Translations under genes and position numbers: made by a program
Shown here: positions 32,292 to 41,785 of the stretch, one piece after another
Layout of the letters: each line of letters begins with the position of its first letter
How positions within the stretch are numbered: the stretch's first letter is position 1
Assembly (NCBI RefSeq): GCF_014836645.1
Contig: NZ_JACSQM010000002.1
Location: 434,001 to 498,000, forward strand
Direction: 5' to 3'
Origin: Fictibacillus norfolkensis
GTDB taxonomy: Bacteria > Bacillota > Bacilli > Bacillales > Fictibacillaceae
DNA length: 64,000 bases
The notes under the pieces: model-generated
Told to the model about the DNA's origin: nothing
The model's input: the letters and a program-made list of their open reading frames with translations, nothing else
The model's database searches: none

Positions 32292-32771
32292 TTAATCTTT
32301 ATGCAATAAATCATCTACTTTTGAACGCATAGAACTCACCACTGTTTTTTTGTATTGAACAGCAAGTAACAGCACAATTAGTCGTTTACTTAGAGACAGT
32401 TCATAATAACGTGGATTCTCTTTAACGAAACACTTAATGATTGAAAGCGCAGTTGGACTCACTTTATTGAAACGTTTAACTTCCTCCTTTTTTAGAATTC
32501 TTAAGCTCTGTAACCAATTCTTTATGTCTGTTGTTCTAGAATGTTCATCGATCATACATAATGCATACTTACTTTTTGTGTGTTTAGTTAAATATTCATA
32601 ACGATCATTACCGCTAATAATACTGAACCCCGTTTTCTTATCTCTCTTTACTACAAGCATATGCATAGAATCCCACATTCTATTTTTTAGGATCTTCACG
32701 TGATCCGTTAATTTCACCGAATAATCCGGCTTAATTTTAGATAGATGAATATATTGAACATTTAACTTCAT
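32292..32771 (-). CDS. hypothetical protein, possible ParB/Srx-like domain
   Basis: 159 residues. The N-terminal half has a weak ParB/sulfiredoxin pattern: IHLSKIKPDYSVKLTDHVKILKNRMWDS, then LVVKRDKKTGFSIISGNDRYEYL, where ISGNDRYEY resembles the I-x-G-x-x-R-x-x-A motif. The rest is basic and helical. AGGAGATATGGC precedes the ATG. No partner (ParA, methyltransferase) is adjacent. The fold is inferred from pattern only. Confidence 0.6.
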   Translation of the reverse strand: MKLNVQYIHLSKIKPDYSVKLTDHVKILKNRMWDSMHMLVVKRDKKTGFSIISGNDRYEYLTKHTKSKYALCMIDEHSRTTDIKNWLQSLRILKKEEVKRFNKVSPTALSIIKCFVKENPRYYELSLSKRLIVLLLAVQYKKTVVSSMRSKVDDLLHKD

Positions 32772-32944
32772 GCCATATCTCCTCTTTCTTGTGGAACATC
32801 GTGTAAGTATTCTATGACAGTAAGTGTGTAAAAGGTGCCTATGGATAATCGTCTAGGTTGGTTTTGAAAGTGGTAGATTTTTGCTCCAGGTTGTTGTTTC
32901 CCCTGACAGATGCAGCTACAAGATGAAACAACTTTAAGCCATAA

Positions 32945-32998
32945 TTAAAAAAGCCACTCCCTGCACGTTTTTTTAGTTAACGTAACGAGGAGTGACTA
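32945..32998 (-). terminator. terminator of the desaturase gene
   Basis: AGTCACTCC and GGAGTGGCT pair across a long A/T-rich loop, with TTTTTT after on the minus strand. Confidence 0.75.
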
Positions 32999-33008
32999 TA
33001 AAATGTTT

Positions 33009-34031
33009 TTATGCAGCTCTATTTTTTCGGATGAAATTACGAATATCGCGATTTCCAATAAACTTCTTAGACTGCTCACACCATAGCTTAAACGTTAACG
33101 ATTTTAAGCTAGTAAGAAGCGTAAGCGTAGGTACATCTTGAAGTCGCGGATCACTTTTATGTGCTTTTTCCAAGTGATAGTTCGGCACACGAGAGTTCAA
33201 GTGATGCACATGGTGAAAACCAATGTTCCCTGTAAACCATTGTAATACTTTTGGCAGTTTATAAAACGAGCTTCCTTTAAGAGCAGCTTCAACATAGTTC
33301 CATTTTTCGTTATGTTCGAAATACCCATCTTCAAACTGATGCTGAACATAAAATAACCAAACTCCTGAAAAAGTTGCAATATAGAAGATTGGAAGTTCAA
33401 CTAATAAGAAAGCTTTCCATCCGATCGTAAATCCAACAGCCAATACGATCGTCACTAATGCGATATTCGTTAACCAAACATGCATTTTTTCTTTCTTTGA
33501 AGCATTTTTTGCATTAAATCGATAATCGATCAAGAAAATATATAGTGGTCCAATCAAAAAGAGCACGATCGGGTTTCGATATGTTCTGTATTGTAAACGT
33601 TTAAACCAAGAAGCTTCTGCGTACTCTTGAAGCGTCATCGTCCATACATCACCTACCCCACGTTTCTCAAGGTTTCCGTTCGTTGCATGGTGTGTTGCAT
33701 GGCTATTCTTCCACTGTTCATACGAACAAAACGTAAACAGACCTGTAAATATCCCCACGATCTGATTAGCTTTTCTGCTTTTGAAAAATGAATAGTGTGT
33801 GCAATCATGAAAGATGATAAATGTTCGGACTAAAAAGCCTGCTGCTGGCACTGCACAGAGCAGTGTCAACCAAAATGATATATTTAAACTCAAATAAGCC
33901 AATACCCATAGAATTAAGAATGGTCCTACTGAATTAACTAACTGCCATACACTTGCTGATATACGCGGGCGCTCAAATGGTGCTAATTTTTTCTTCCATT
34001 CACGAATGTCGTACTTCGAATGTTCGCTCAT
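33009..34031 (-). CDS. des: acyl-lipid fatty acid desaturase, Des type
   Basis: 340 residues from the ATG at 34031 behind AAAGGAG. It matches the layout of B. subtilis Des, which puts a cis double bond into membrane phospholipid acyl chains upon cold shock. Four to six membrane helices and the three histidine boxes HDCTH, HATHH and HHVHH bind the di-iron centre. B. subtilis has desKR next to des; no such two-component genes are here, so control must come from elsewhere. Confidence 0.93.
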   Translation of the reverse strand: MSEHSKYDIREWKKKLAPFERPRISASVWQLVNSVGPFLILWVLAYLSLNISFWLTLLCAVPAAGFLVRTFIIFHDCTHYSFFKSRKANQIVGIFTGLFTFCSYEQWKNSHATHHATNGNLEKRGVGDVWTMTLQEYAEASWFKRLQYRTYRNPIVLFLIGPLYIFLIDYRFNAKNASKKEKMHVWLTNIALVTIVLAVGFTIGWKAFLLVELPIFYIATFSGVWLFYVQHQFEDGYFEHNEKWNYVEAALKGSSFYKLPKVLQWFTGNIGFHHVHHLNSRVPNYHLEKAHKSDPRLQDVPTLTLLTSLKSLTFKLWCEQSKKFIGNRDIRNFIRKNRAA

Positions 34032-34149
34032 TAAATCAGTCTCCTTTAACTTCACATCATCCCTATCTTATCACATATTTTGAATTTAGCACCCACCTAT
34101 ATTTGTCGAATTGTGAACTTATTATATGACTTGGTACTAAAACCACGTA

Positions 34150-34184
34150 AAAACCGGCCTCTCACAAGGGAGATGGCCGGAAAA
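34150..34184 (-). terminator. terminator of the protease gene
   Basis: CCGGCCATCTCC and GAGAGGCCGG (with a mismatch) form the stem; T-run follows on the minus strand. Confidence 0.85.
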
Positions 34185-34198
34185 TAAAATGTAATTTT

Positions 34199-37100
34199 TT
34201 ATTTTTTTGCGTTGATGTAAAGTTTGCCTGATGCTCTTTCGCTCGTTTTGTTGCCATAATCATCTGAAGCGATTACTTCAACTACTGCACCTGGTGCTTT
34301 AACATTTGTAGTTGCTGTGTAGTAGCCTTCGTAATGACCCTCAGACGTTTCACGCATTGGAAGTTCAGTTGCGTTCGCCACCCCGCCAGCGTTTGTTAGC
34401 GGCATATGGATAACGAATACTGCATCCAATCCTGGCGTACTATCGAATTCGATCTTCACAGACTCTCCGCTCTTCAGCTCTTTGTTTGTGTCTGGTTTCA
34501 AGTTTTCAACTACTGGAGCTTCAAATTGCGCATAAATGGTTACTGTTTTCGAGTGGCGATCTCCAGCTTTATCAAGCGCAACCACTTTGATCACATTTTC
34601 TCCTTCATTTAGAAGCATGCGGTGACTGTAGTTGCCGTCTTCGTCAACTTGCGCTTTTTGTCCGTTAACTTTTACCCAATCAAGATTGGTTTCATCAATT
34701 GTTCCTTTTACGGTTACAGATTCACGGTTTGTCTTCATACCATCAGCCGGTGATGTGATACTCACTTTTGGCTTTGTTTGATCCAGCGTCACAGTTACCG
34801 GAGCTGATGCATCTGTTGAACCGCTCTCAGTGAAAGCTTTAGCCGTTAAGGTGTTTGCACCCTCTTCTAGCGTAACTTCAGCAGAGAACGTACCTTCGTC
34901 TGTCGTTTCAGCAGTAGCTACTTCTTCTCCGTCTCTGTAGATTTCCACCGTAGTGGTTGGAGCTGCATTACCTGTTACTGTTACTTTTTCTTCATTTGTA
35001 AACGATCCATCGACTGGAGAAGTAATGGATGGCGCAGTTACTTCATAGTTTACAGTCGCTCTGATCATATAGTTACCTTCTTCTTCTGGAGATTGTGACC
35101 ATGCCCCACTCAAGCTTTGGAAGCTTCGTCCTGACCACTCTCCATCTTCATCCGTTGCAAGCCCAGGTGTGTTAGGATTTGCAAAGTTTTGGATGTACAC
35201 CATATAGAAGTCTCCTTCTACCATGATGCCGTGTTGACTTAAGTCAACATGCGTCCACTCACCATTACGTAATGCTGTAGCATCAAACGGCCCAGCTAGT
35301 TTTTTACCAGGAGTTCCATCTGGTCCACTCGCATCGTATACGGCTACTTGGAATGCAGTCCCACCTGGTACTGGCCATTCAGTATCCCAGAATCGGAAAA
35401 GTCCTCCAGTTACAGCCGCTTTTTCATTTCCATCTGCAAGTGACATCTTTACTGCCCAAGCGTTACCTGCAGCATTCCATGCACGAGCATTCTCAGCTGT
35501 ACCATCGTCATACCCAATCTCACCTGGGTAACCGATGAAAGGTTTTAACGCGATGTCTTGGTCCGTTGTTTCGCCACCTGTTACGGTAACGGAAACTTCT
35601 TCTCCATAATAAGAAGGAGCAAGTACTTTTAGCGTGTATTCGCCTTCATAGGCAGAAATTTCATACGTACCATCTTCATTCGTTTGTACAGGTGCAATTG
35701 CAGCATCTTCCATGAGCATCACAATAGCTCCTGCGATCGGTTCTCCTGTCACCTCATTCGTAACCGTACCTGACACGGTTCCTCTTGGGATTTCTTCAAG
35801 TGTAAAGTTCGCACGTGCTGTTCCGTCAGCTTCAAGAGTGATTGATTGCGTTTGCGAACGGAAACCATACGCCTCTGCTTGTACAGTATATGTTCCTGCA
35901 GCATGCGTTAAGCTATACGAACCATCTTGAGGATTCGTGTAAACAGAACGTCCTGTTTCAAGAACACTAACTTCTGCACGCATCGGAAGTGCTAGTGGAG
36001 CCCCCTTACCATCTTTTGAAGGTTCTTTTTCAGAAGAAGGTTTTGCAGGCTTGATTTTAGATGGATCCACTTTTGGTTTTGCTTGTGACATAGGTGCTTT
36101 TTCAACTGCTGGCGCACCGCCAAGTTTTGCTTTTTTCGTTGGTGTGATTGGTTGGTCATGCAACTTCACATCATCTAGGTACCAGCCTGCTTTAGGGACT
36201 GAACCGTCAGAAGTTACATTGAACGCAACGTAAATGCGTTGACCTGCATATTCACTTAAATCTACTTCACCGTCAATCCAACCACCGGAAGTAGAGTTTA
36301 CACGAAGCTTTTGTGTCCAGTTTTCCATATCTGTTGAAACGAATACATGTCCATAATCATAGTTACGCTCTAGGTCGTGCCACTGTTTGAACTGAAGGTA
36401 AGTGTTGCCTTCAGGAAGGTCAACTGGAGGCATAACAAGTGTCATGTTAGCACTGTTCGCATAGTTTCCACCAAGACTTGAAGCATATACCTTTTCACCA
36501 GAGAATGCTGCACCAGGTCCGCTTGTTGGTACACCATGCTCCCAGCTGTTATTTGCTCCAAAAGATGTCCATCCCGTAGGATTTCCTTCAAAATCCTCAC
36601 TGTATCCTGAAGAGATTCCAGGTAGCAGTGCTACTGTAAAGTTATCTGTTGAAACGGAACTTCCTCCAAAATCAATGGCTGTCCATTTGTAGACAATGGA
36701 ATCACCCGTTAATGCTGATCCTGGAATAGAAGCGCTGTACGTACCTGATTGATAATCTCCACCTGTACGTTCAGCAGCCACATCTGTCCAGCTTCCGTCT
36801 TCGTTCTGATAGCTTAATGCAACAGAAGTGACACTAATGTTATCTGACACTTCCGCTTCAAGATTTAACGGCATCTCTTTGTAAGATTCAGTTGGTCCCT
36901 CATGTGTGATGGAAGGAGCTTCACTGTCTTCTCCTTCTTTCGTTACAGTTCCCTCAATTCTTCCTAATCCAGTTACTACTGAGGATACGGCTGTAAATGC
37001 ATTCACAAGTCCATGTCCATATCCATTGTTCGGAGATTCAGGGAAAGTTGCATCTGTAAGAGGAGTTGCCGAATTTAATAAAATCTCTTCAAGTTCTTCA

Positions 37101-38548
37101 ACAGTCAGACTCGAATCAGCTTGTTTCAATAAAGCAACTACTGCTGAAACGTGTGGTCCTGCCATTGATGTACCATTCCAACCACCTTCATATGCACTTC
37201 CAGGAACCGCTGAACGGATATTAACTCCTGGTGCTGAGATCTCAGGTTTTGTTTCGTCATATGGAGAAGGTCCTTGCAGTGAGAAGCTAGCTAAAGTGTT
37301 ATTGATATCCGTTGCACCAGTTGCAAAGGATTCTGGATAGTTTGCAGGAGTTGCAACTGATCCAGGACCACCTGGATTAAAGATCGTTGTGTTACCTGCA
37401 GAGAATTCTGGGAAAATCTCAGCTGAACGCCAAGCCTGTACCATCTCTCTATACCATTCATCAAGTCCTGCTCCGCCACCCCATGAGTTGTTTACAACGT
37501 CAGGCGCTTTTTCAGGATGTGGATTACCTTCTGCATCTTTTGGTGCTAAGATCCACTCACCGGCTTCAAGAAGATCGACATCCGTTCCACCTGAAGCGGA
37601 GAACGCTTTTACAGCGATCCATTTTGCTCCCGGTGCAACACCGATCTGATTGCCTCCGTTCGGTTCAGCACCTACCATAGTTCCCATCGTATGTGTACCA
37701 TGCCCATCATCATCATATGGAGCTGTTTGTCCACCGACAGGATCAAACCAGCTAAATTGATGATCAGCTGCATCCGGGTTCTGAGGATCAAATCCGCGAT
37801 ATTTTTCTTTTAGTGCAGGGTGATTCCATTGAACACCTGTATCGATATTGGCAACAACTGTACCAGCTCCATCGATACCCATTCCCCAAACTTCAGGAGC
37901 ACCTACACGTTCGATATTCCATTCAATAGAAGAAGTATCGTTTTTCGGTTGAACCTGTAGTGATGATTTTGGAAGTTGCTTCTCTGGAAGCTTCACAGAA
38001 CTTACGGGTTGAATAAGCTGTCTTGTTTCGTTTGGAAGCACTTTTTCAACTTCCGGGAAAGCTGCGATTTCTTCCATTACTTCTTTTGTCGCCGTTACGG
38101 CCATTCCGTTAACAACATAAAAAGATTGGATTTTTTCAGCTTTACCTGCTTTTTCTTGTTTTTCTAAGTATTTTTTCGTGTGCTGTTGAGTTTCTAGCGC
38201 GTTTGCGCGAAGTGTTGAAACGATCGTTGAACGTTTCATAAGTTTGGTTTGATTAGAAGAGAGTTTTTGAGATTTAGCTTCTTTAGCAGCTTTTTTCGCC
38301 ACAGCAGCCGTATCTACTTGTTCTTTGAACTTAATGAGGAATGTAACTTTATCCTTCTTGCTGAATTGCTCGTTCAGTTTCTTTGCAACCTTACTCGTCT
38401 TACCGTCTAATGCTGCCTCTTTCGCTGAAGTAGAAGCTTTACCTTTTGTAGTAGCAGCATTCGCTTGAGATGGGAACATCATTGGAACAATCATTAAAAA
38501 AGCTAAAAATACGGAAAGCCAGCGTACTTTTCTTCGTTTTTTACTCAT
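34199..38548 (-). CDS. bpr: bacillopeptidase F-like secreted subtilisin-family protease
   Basis: 1449 residues, close to B. subtilis Bpr (about 1430). Signal peptide with cleavage near ANA (residue 31), a pro-region (Inhibitor_I9-like, about 60-180), then the S8 catalytic domain: D236 in ANIDTGVQ, H283 in DGHGTHTMGT, N354 region VVNNSWGGG and S461 in GTSMAGPHVS. Downstream are a concanavalin-like segment with SGYSEDFEGNPTGWTSFG (about 640-800), a carboxypeptidase-regulatory-like pair of domains (GTVSGTVTNEVTGEPIAGAIV), and Ig-like/bacterial cadherin-like repeats ending KLYINAKK. Extracellular protein degradation in stationary phase is the expected role. Confidence 0.95.
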   Translation of the reverse strand: MSKKRRKVRWLSVFLAFLMIVPMMFPSQANAATTKGKASTSAKEAALDGKTSKVAKKLNEQFSKKDKVTFLIKFKEQVDTAAVAKKAAKEAKSQKLSSNQTKLMKRSTIVSTLRANALETQQHTKKYLEKQEKAGKAEKIQSFYVVNGMAVTATKEVMEEIAAFPEVEKVLPNETRQLIQPVSSVKLPEKQLPKSSLQVQPKNDTSSIEWNIERVGAPEVWGMGIDGAGTVVANIDTGVQWNHPALKEKYRGFDPQNPDAADHQFSWFDPVGGQTAPYDDDGHGTHTMGTMVGAEPNGGNQIGVAPGAKWIAVKAFSASGGTDVDLLEAGEWILAPKDAEGNPHPEKAPDVVNNSWGGGAGLDEWYREMVQAWRSAEIFPEFSAGNTTIFNPGGPGSVATPANYPESFATGATDINNTLASFSLQGPSPYDETKPEISAPGVNIRSAVPGSAYEGGWNGTSMAGPHVSAVVALLKQADSSLTVEELEEILLNSATPLTDATFPESPNNGYGHGLVNAFTAVSSVVTGLGRIEGTVTKEGEDSEAPSITHEGPTESYKEMPLNLEAEVSDNISVTSVALSYQNEDGSWTDVAAERTGGDYQSGTYSASIPGSALTGDSIVYKWTAIDFGGSSVSTDNFTVALLPGISSGYSEDFEGNPTGWTSFGANNSWEHGVPTSGPGAAFSGEKVYASSLGGNYANSANMTLVMPPVDLPEGNTYLQFKQWHDLERNYDYGHVFVSTDMENWTQKLRVNSTSGGWIDGEVDLSEYAGQRIYVAFNVTSDGSVPKAGWYLDDVKLHDQPITPTKKAKLGGAPAVEKAPMSQAKPKVDPSKIKPAKPSSEKEPSKDGKGAPLALPMRAEVSVLETGRSVYTNPQDGSYSLTHAAGTYTVQAEAYGFRSQTQSITLEADGTARANFTLEEIPRGTVSGTVTNEVTGEPIAGAIVMLMEDAAIAPVQTNEDGTYEISAYEGEYTLKVLAPSYYGEEVSVTVTGGETTDQDIALKPFIGYPGEIGYDDGTAENARAWNAAGNAWAVKMSLADGNEKAAVTGGLFRFWDTEWPVPGGTAFQVAVYDASGPDGTPGKKLAGPFDATALRNGEWTHVDLSQHGIMVEGDFYMVYIQNFANPNTPGLATDEDGEWSGRSFQSLSGAWSQSPEEEGNYMIRATVNYEVTAPSITSPVDGSFTNEEKVTVTGNAAPTTTVEIYRDGEEVATAETTDEGTFSAEVTLEEGANTLTAKAFTESGSTDASAPVTVTLDQTKPKVSITSPADGMKTNRESVTVKGTIDETNLDWVKVNGQKAQVDEDGNYSHRMLLNEGENVIKVVALDKAGDRHSKTVTIYAQFEAPVVENLKPDTNKELKSGESVKIEFDSTPGLDAVFVIHMPLTNAGGVANATELPMRETSEGHYEGYYTATTNVKAPGAVVEVIASDDYGNKTSERASGKLYINAKK

Positions 38549-39018
38549 GTAACTTTTCCCTCCCTGGTCTATTGTTTTTTGGTTGATCTAACCTAGCAAG
38601 AATTCTGTCACACCTCCTGTATCTTTTTATGAAAATATAGTAATTCTTTGTTGTTATATAAAGGTTAACGGAAGTACCCTGTAAGATTATGTAATATTTT
38701 GTCGCAGAAAGTACTAGTAATTGGAAAATAAACCCTTTGTATGACAGCTAATCTACTAATCCGTGACTTTTGATTAGTCATTTTTTTGTTTCTGTTTATT
38801 TTTCCTGGTTTGCAAAACTTCTGACACGGTACATAACTACTTATTTTTGTAATATAAAATAAAGTAAGTGAAAAATGAGGACTCAGTCCCTCTATCGGTG
38901 TTAAAAATAAACTAGATTAATTCCAATATTTTCTTTGTTTTTTACAATTGCCATGATATAAGAAGATTCGCCGATTCAATAGTGAGGCATTGTTCCTTTC
39001 TTAGATGCAGGTCTTATG

Positions 39019-39043
39019 TAGGAAAAAATGGTATTTTTTCCTA
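39019..39043. promoter_or_regulatory. perfect 11+11 inverted repeat, candidate operator
   Basis: TAGGAAAAAAT, 3-base spacer GGT, ATTTTTTCCTA. The loop is too short for a good hairpin, so a dimeric protein binding site is more likely. Nearest genes are the protease (470 bases) and the flavin reductase. Confidence 0.4.
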
Positions 39044-39158
39044 TTAAAATTGTAAACTGTAACTTGAAATATTATGATTTGTAACAATATTTTCATTTCA
39101 ATCTCTTTGAAAATGTCGTTTTTTGACAAGGGTTCTCACGTAAAGAATTTTGTAGTCA

Positions 39159-39188
39159 AAAAAAACCTTCCTCTAATCGAGGAAGGCA
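39159..39188 (-). terminator. terminator of the mhq-like operon
   Basis: GCCTTCCTCGATTAGAGGAAGG: CCTTCCTC and GAGGAAGG pair, T-run follows on the minus strand, 5 bases beyond the flavin reductase stop. Confidence 0.9.
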
Positions 39189-39192
39189 ATGA

Positions 39193-39804
39193 CTATTCTG
39201 GCCGTTCTAACGAAAAAGTTTCTCCAAGCTTTACATAGTTCGTTCCTGCTAATCTGCCAACAGGCTTTAGCTTATCAGCATCGATCCTACCATTCTGGTA
39301 GAGTTCCTCTGAGATATGATAATGAACAACTCTTCCGATTAATAGATCAGTAGAGGGCTTGTCGGGTGTACCACCAAGTGGAATAATCTGTTCAACCACA
39401 CATTCCATACGTATCTTGGATTCAGCGATACCTGGAACTCCTACTTTGACCGATTGAGCTTTCGTTAAGTTTGTAAGTTCAACTTCGCTCTCATCCGGCT
39501 CAAGGTTGGCAGCGGTTTGATTCACAGCATTAATATACGTTTCGTCTGGAATATGAACTACGAATTCACCTATCTCTTCTGCATTTCGTGACGTATCTTT
39601 TTGAATACCATCCTTCCTCCCAACGGATATGGCGATCAGAGGAGGATCGGAAGTTAACGCATTAAAATAGCTGAACGGTGCAGCGTTTAGGACACCACCT
39701 GATGATAGAGTGGTAACGAACGCAATCGGTCTAGGAATAATACTCCCGGTTAGAAACTTATAGTTCTCTTTTACGGATAATTCTTGAGGATCGATAGACT
39801 TCAT
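39193..39804 (-). CDS. flavin reductase family protein (FMN-binding split barrel)
   Basis: 203 residues. The flavin reductase/DIM6-NTAB domain shows GSIIPRPIAFVTTLSSGGVLNAAPFSYFNALTSDPPLIAISVGR and later IGRVVHYHISEELY. It uses NAD(P)H to reduce FMN or binds FMN for a partner oxygenase. Third gene after the dioxygenase and hydrolase (146-base gap), so probably part of the same electrophile-detoxification unit, though it may have its own promoter. Confidence 0.88.
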   Translation of the reverse strand: MKSIDPQELSVKENYKFLTGSIIPRPIAFVTTLSSGGVLNAAPFSYFNALTSDPPLIAISVGRKDGIQKDTSRNAEEIGEFVVHIPDETYINAVNQTAANLEPDESEVELTNLTKAQSVKVGVPGIAESKIRMECVVEQIIPLGGTPDKPSTDLLIGRVVHYHISEELYQNGRIDADKLKPVGRLAGTNYVKLGETFSLERPE

Positions 39805-39950
39805 TAATTTTCACCCGCTTTACTATTTTTTTAAACTGGTTTCGTTTCTCTTGTAACTCTTTCAATAGAAGATAATGATTCATTTGTGACAATAGGCTTT
39901 CTCTATGGTCTAATTGTCTTATATTTTGACTTATTTTTAACAAAGATGAC

Positions 39951-40559
39951 TTATAGCAAGTGTTTGCTGAACCACTCAGCTGCTTCTTCTGCTTCAGCTC
40001 TTGATAACTGATGCCCCATGTCATCCCATTTCAGATGTACTTTTGCGCCTGCGTTGTTCAACAATTGCTGCAACTCTTCCGTTTCTTGAGGCGGGCAGAT
40101 CGGATCGTTTTTCCCTGCACCGATAAAAACAGGTAGTCCATCTAGCTTTGGAAGTTCAATTCCTCGTCTAGGAACCATCGGGTGGTGAAGGATTGCTCCT
40201 TTTAATGAATTTTCATAGTGTAAAATTAAACTTCCTGCAATGTTAGCACCGTTCGAATAGCCTACTGCTACTACTTGATCGCGGTTAAAATCATACTTAT
40301 TTGCTGCTTCTTCAATAAACTCGTAAAGTTCTTTTGTTCGAAAGATTAAATCTTCTTCATCAAATACACCCTCTGATAAACGGCGGAAAAATCTCGGCAT
40401 GCCGTTTTCAGAAACATTTCCTCTAACACTTAATACAGAAGATTCTGGTGAGATCATTTCTGCTAATGAAAGTAAGTCCTTCTCATTTCCTCCTGTACCG
40501 TGTAATAACAGAAGTACCGGCTTGTTTAAATCTGTTCCTTTATTAAATAGATGGATCAT
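39951..40559 (-). CDS. MhqD/YodD-like carboxylesterase
   Basis: 202 residues, alpha/beta hydrolase of the phospholipase/carboxylesterase family. LLHGTGGNEKDLLSL carries the oxyanion hole, the nucleophile elbow is VGYSNGANIAGSL, the acid D is in GAGKNDPICPPQE and the base H in DDMGHQLSRAE. It overlaps the dioxygenase stop by 4 bases. In B. subtilis the mhqED pair has the same order and responds to methylhydroquinone, so hydrolysis of a ring-cleavage product is likely. Confidence 0.9.
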   Translation of the reverse strand: MIHLFNKGTDLNKPVLLLLHGTGGNEKDLLSLAEMISPESSVLSVRGNVSENGMPRFFRRLSEGVFDEEDLIFRTKELYEFIEEAANKYDFNRDQVVAVGYSNGANIAGSLILHYENSLKGAILHHPMVPRRGIELPKLDGLPVFIGAGKNDPICPPQETEELQQLLNNAGAKVHLKWDDMGHQLSRAEAEEAAEWFSKHLL

Positions 40560-41506
40560 CGGTTATCCTCCTTTAAAATTCTTGCTTCGACGGGTTGTAG
40601 ATGATTTTCAATCTGTTCACGGTGAGGCTCAAGCCATGGTGGAAGCAATAATTTATTACCTAACTCTTCTTCTGGCTCATCGCGAGTAAACCCTGGTGGA
40701 TCAGTAGCAATCTCAAACAGGATGCCGCCTTCTTCCCTGAAATAAATTGCATTAAAATATTGTCGGTCAATGATTTCTGTTACCTGAAACTTCTTTTGTT
40801 TTACATGTTGCTGCCATTGTTCATGTTCTTCATAAGATGAAGCTCGCCAAGCGATGTGGTGAACGGTTCCTACTCCACTCACTCCTCTAGCTTCAGGCGA
40901 TAGTTTGATATCAATCACATTTCCAATGTCACTTTTTGCATGAAACCGGATGTAATCTCCATCTTGCCCTGCTTTTTCTAACCCCATCACTTCTGTAAGA
41001 ACTCGCTCAGTCTCCTGTGGAGCTGCTGAAAGAAGTATAGCTCCACCAAATCCTTTAATGGCATGTTGAGGAGTGACCTCGCCAAATGACCATTCGCTAT
41101 TCTTACCTTCTTGCCTTGCAACAATTTCTAGACGCAATCCATGAGGATCGAGAAATTCTAGATATTCTTCTTGAAAACGAACAGTCTTTTTATACTCTAC
41201 CGAGAATTTCACAAGTCTTTCTTCCCAAAACGGTAAGGAACCTTCTGGTACAACAAAAGATGTAGTTCCAACTTGACCTGAGCCTACTCTTCCTCTATAA
41301 GCATCCGGCCACGGAAAAAACGTCATGATCGTTCCCGGACTTCCTCCTTCATCTCCAAAATAAAGGTGATACGTTCCTGGATCATCAAAGTTTACGGTTT
41401 TCTTTACAAGTCTGAGGCCAAGAACACCTGCATAAAAATCTACATTCTCTTGGGGATTGCCAACAATTGCAGTTATGTGGTGAATACCATCCGTGTGCAT
41501 CGTCAT
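40556..41506 (-). CDS. ring-cleaving dioxygenase, MhqE/MhqO type
   Basis: 316 residues from the ATG at 41506 behind AAAGGA. Two vicinal-oxygen-chelate modules: GIHHITAIVGNPQENVDFYAGVLGLRLVKKTVNFDD and, in the second half, GVGTVHHIAWRA with EEGGILFEIATDPPGF. The metal ligands are H8/H9 of the first motif, HH of VHH and E of LFEIA. It opens hydroquinone or catechol rings. First gene of the detoxification operon, with a textbook promoter and two operators upstream. Confidence 0.93.
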   Translation of the reverse strand: MTMHTDGIHHITAIVGNPQENVDFYAGVLGLRLVKKTVNFDDPGTYHLYFGDEGGSPGTIMTFFPWPDAYRGRVGSGQVGTTSFVVPEGSLPFWEERLVKFSVEYKKTVRFQEEYLEFLDPHGLRLEIVARQEGKNSEWSFGEVTPQHAIKGFGGAILLSAAPQETERVLTEVMGLEKAGQDGDYIRFHAKSDIGNVIDIKLSPEARGVSGVGTVHHIAWRASSYEEHEQWQQHVKQKKFQVTEIIDRQYFNAIYFREEGGILFEIATDPPGFTRDEPEEELGNKLLLPPWLEPHREQIENHLQPVEARILKEDNR

Positions 41507-41532
41507 AACCAATACATCCTTTCAGTTGCGTT

Positions 41533-41553
41533 TAACTTATTTTTTGTAAGTTA
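41533..41553. promoter_or_regulatory. operator 1, just downstream of the -10
   Basis: TAACTTA, 7 bases, TAAGTTA: perfect inverted repeat. Similar TACT-N7-AGTA boxes bind YodB/CatR/HypR (DUF24, HxlR-type) redox repressors in B. subtilis. Confidence 0.7.
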
Positions 41554-41582
41554 AGTATATGATTATCACTTACTTTTGTCAA
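41554..41582 (-). promoter_or_regulatory. sigma-A promoter of the dioxygenase operon
   Basis: On the minus strand TTGACA, 17 bases, TATACT. The ATG follows about 48 bases after the -10. Confidence 0.9.
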
Positions 41583-41586
41583 GTAA
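41570..41586. promoter_or_regulatory. operator 2, over the -35
   Basis: TTACTT, 5 bases, AAGTAA: perfect inverted repeat that contains the -35 hexamer. A weaker relative, GCTTGTAAGTAAGC, is near 41608-41621. Confidence 0.7.
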
Positions 41587-41735
41587 CTATATTGTGTTGA
41601 TATGAATGCTTGTAAGTAAGCCATTAACTCGTTTTCATTATGGACTGACAAGAGTTTACTTAAGCCTATACCCCTTCATACTTCTGTGAAACAACGATCA
41701 AGAGGGGGTTCCCGACAATCTGTGACAGAAATAAA

Positions 41736-41767
41736 AATCCACGTGGAATCTGTAGATTCCACGTGGA
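41736..41767 (-). terminator. 13-bp perfect hairpin, terminator of the aldo-keto reductase
   Basis: TCCACGTGGAATC and GATTCCACGTGGA flank TGTA. A T-run follows on the minus strand, about 45 bases after the stop. Confidence 0.9.
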
Positions 41768-41785
41768 CAAATTTAAATTGTTGTA

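Larger units (their letters stand above)
38549..39192. other. 644-base non-coding region upstream of the protease gene
   Basis: A/T-rich. It should hold the protease promoter but I cannot pick a convincing one. It contains a perfect inverted repeat at 39019-39043 and the terminator of the flavin reductase gene at its far end. A strong GGAGGT site on the minus strand near 38612 leads only into a few codons. Confidence 0.6.

Noticed and set aside
34099..34112. Spo0A box (TGTCGAA) upstream of des
   Set aside because: A 7-base match occurs several times in the window by chance (also near 22284 and 49593); no paired sites or suitable promoter position.
38590..38625. Leader peptide behind the GGAGGTG site upstream of the protease gene
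   Set aside because: The only frames (GTG or TTG starts) are eight codons or shorter, and the spacing is poor.
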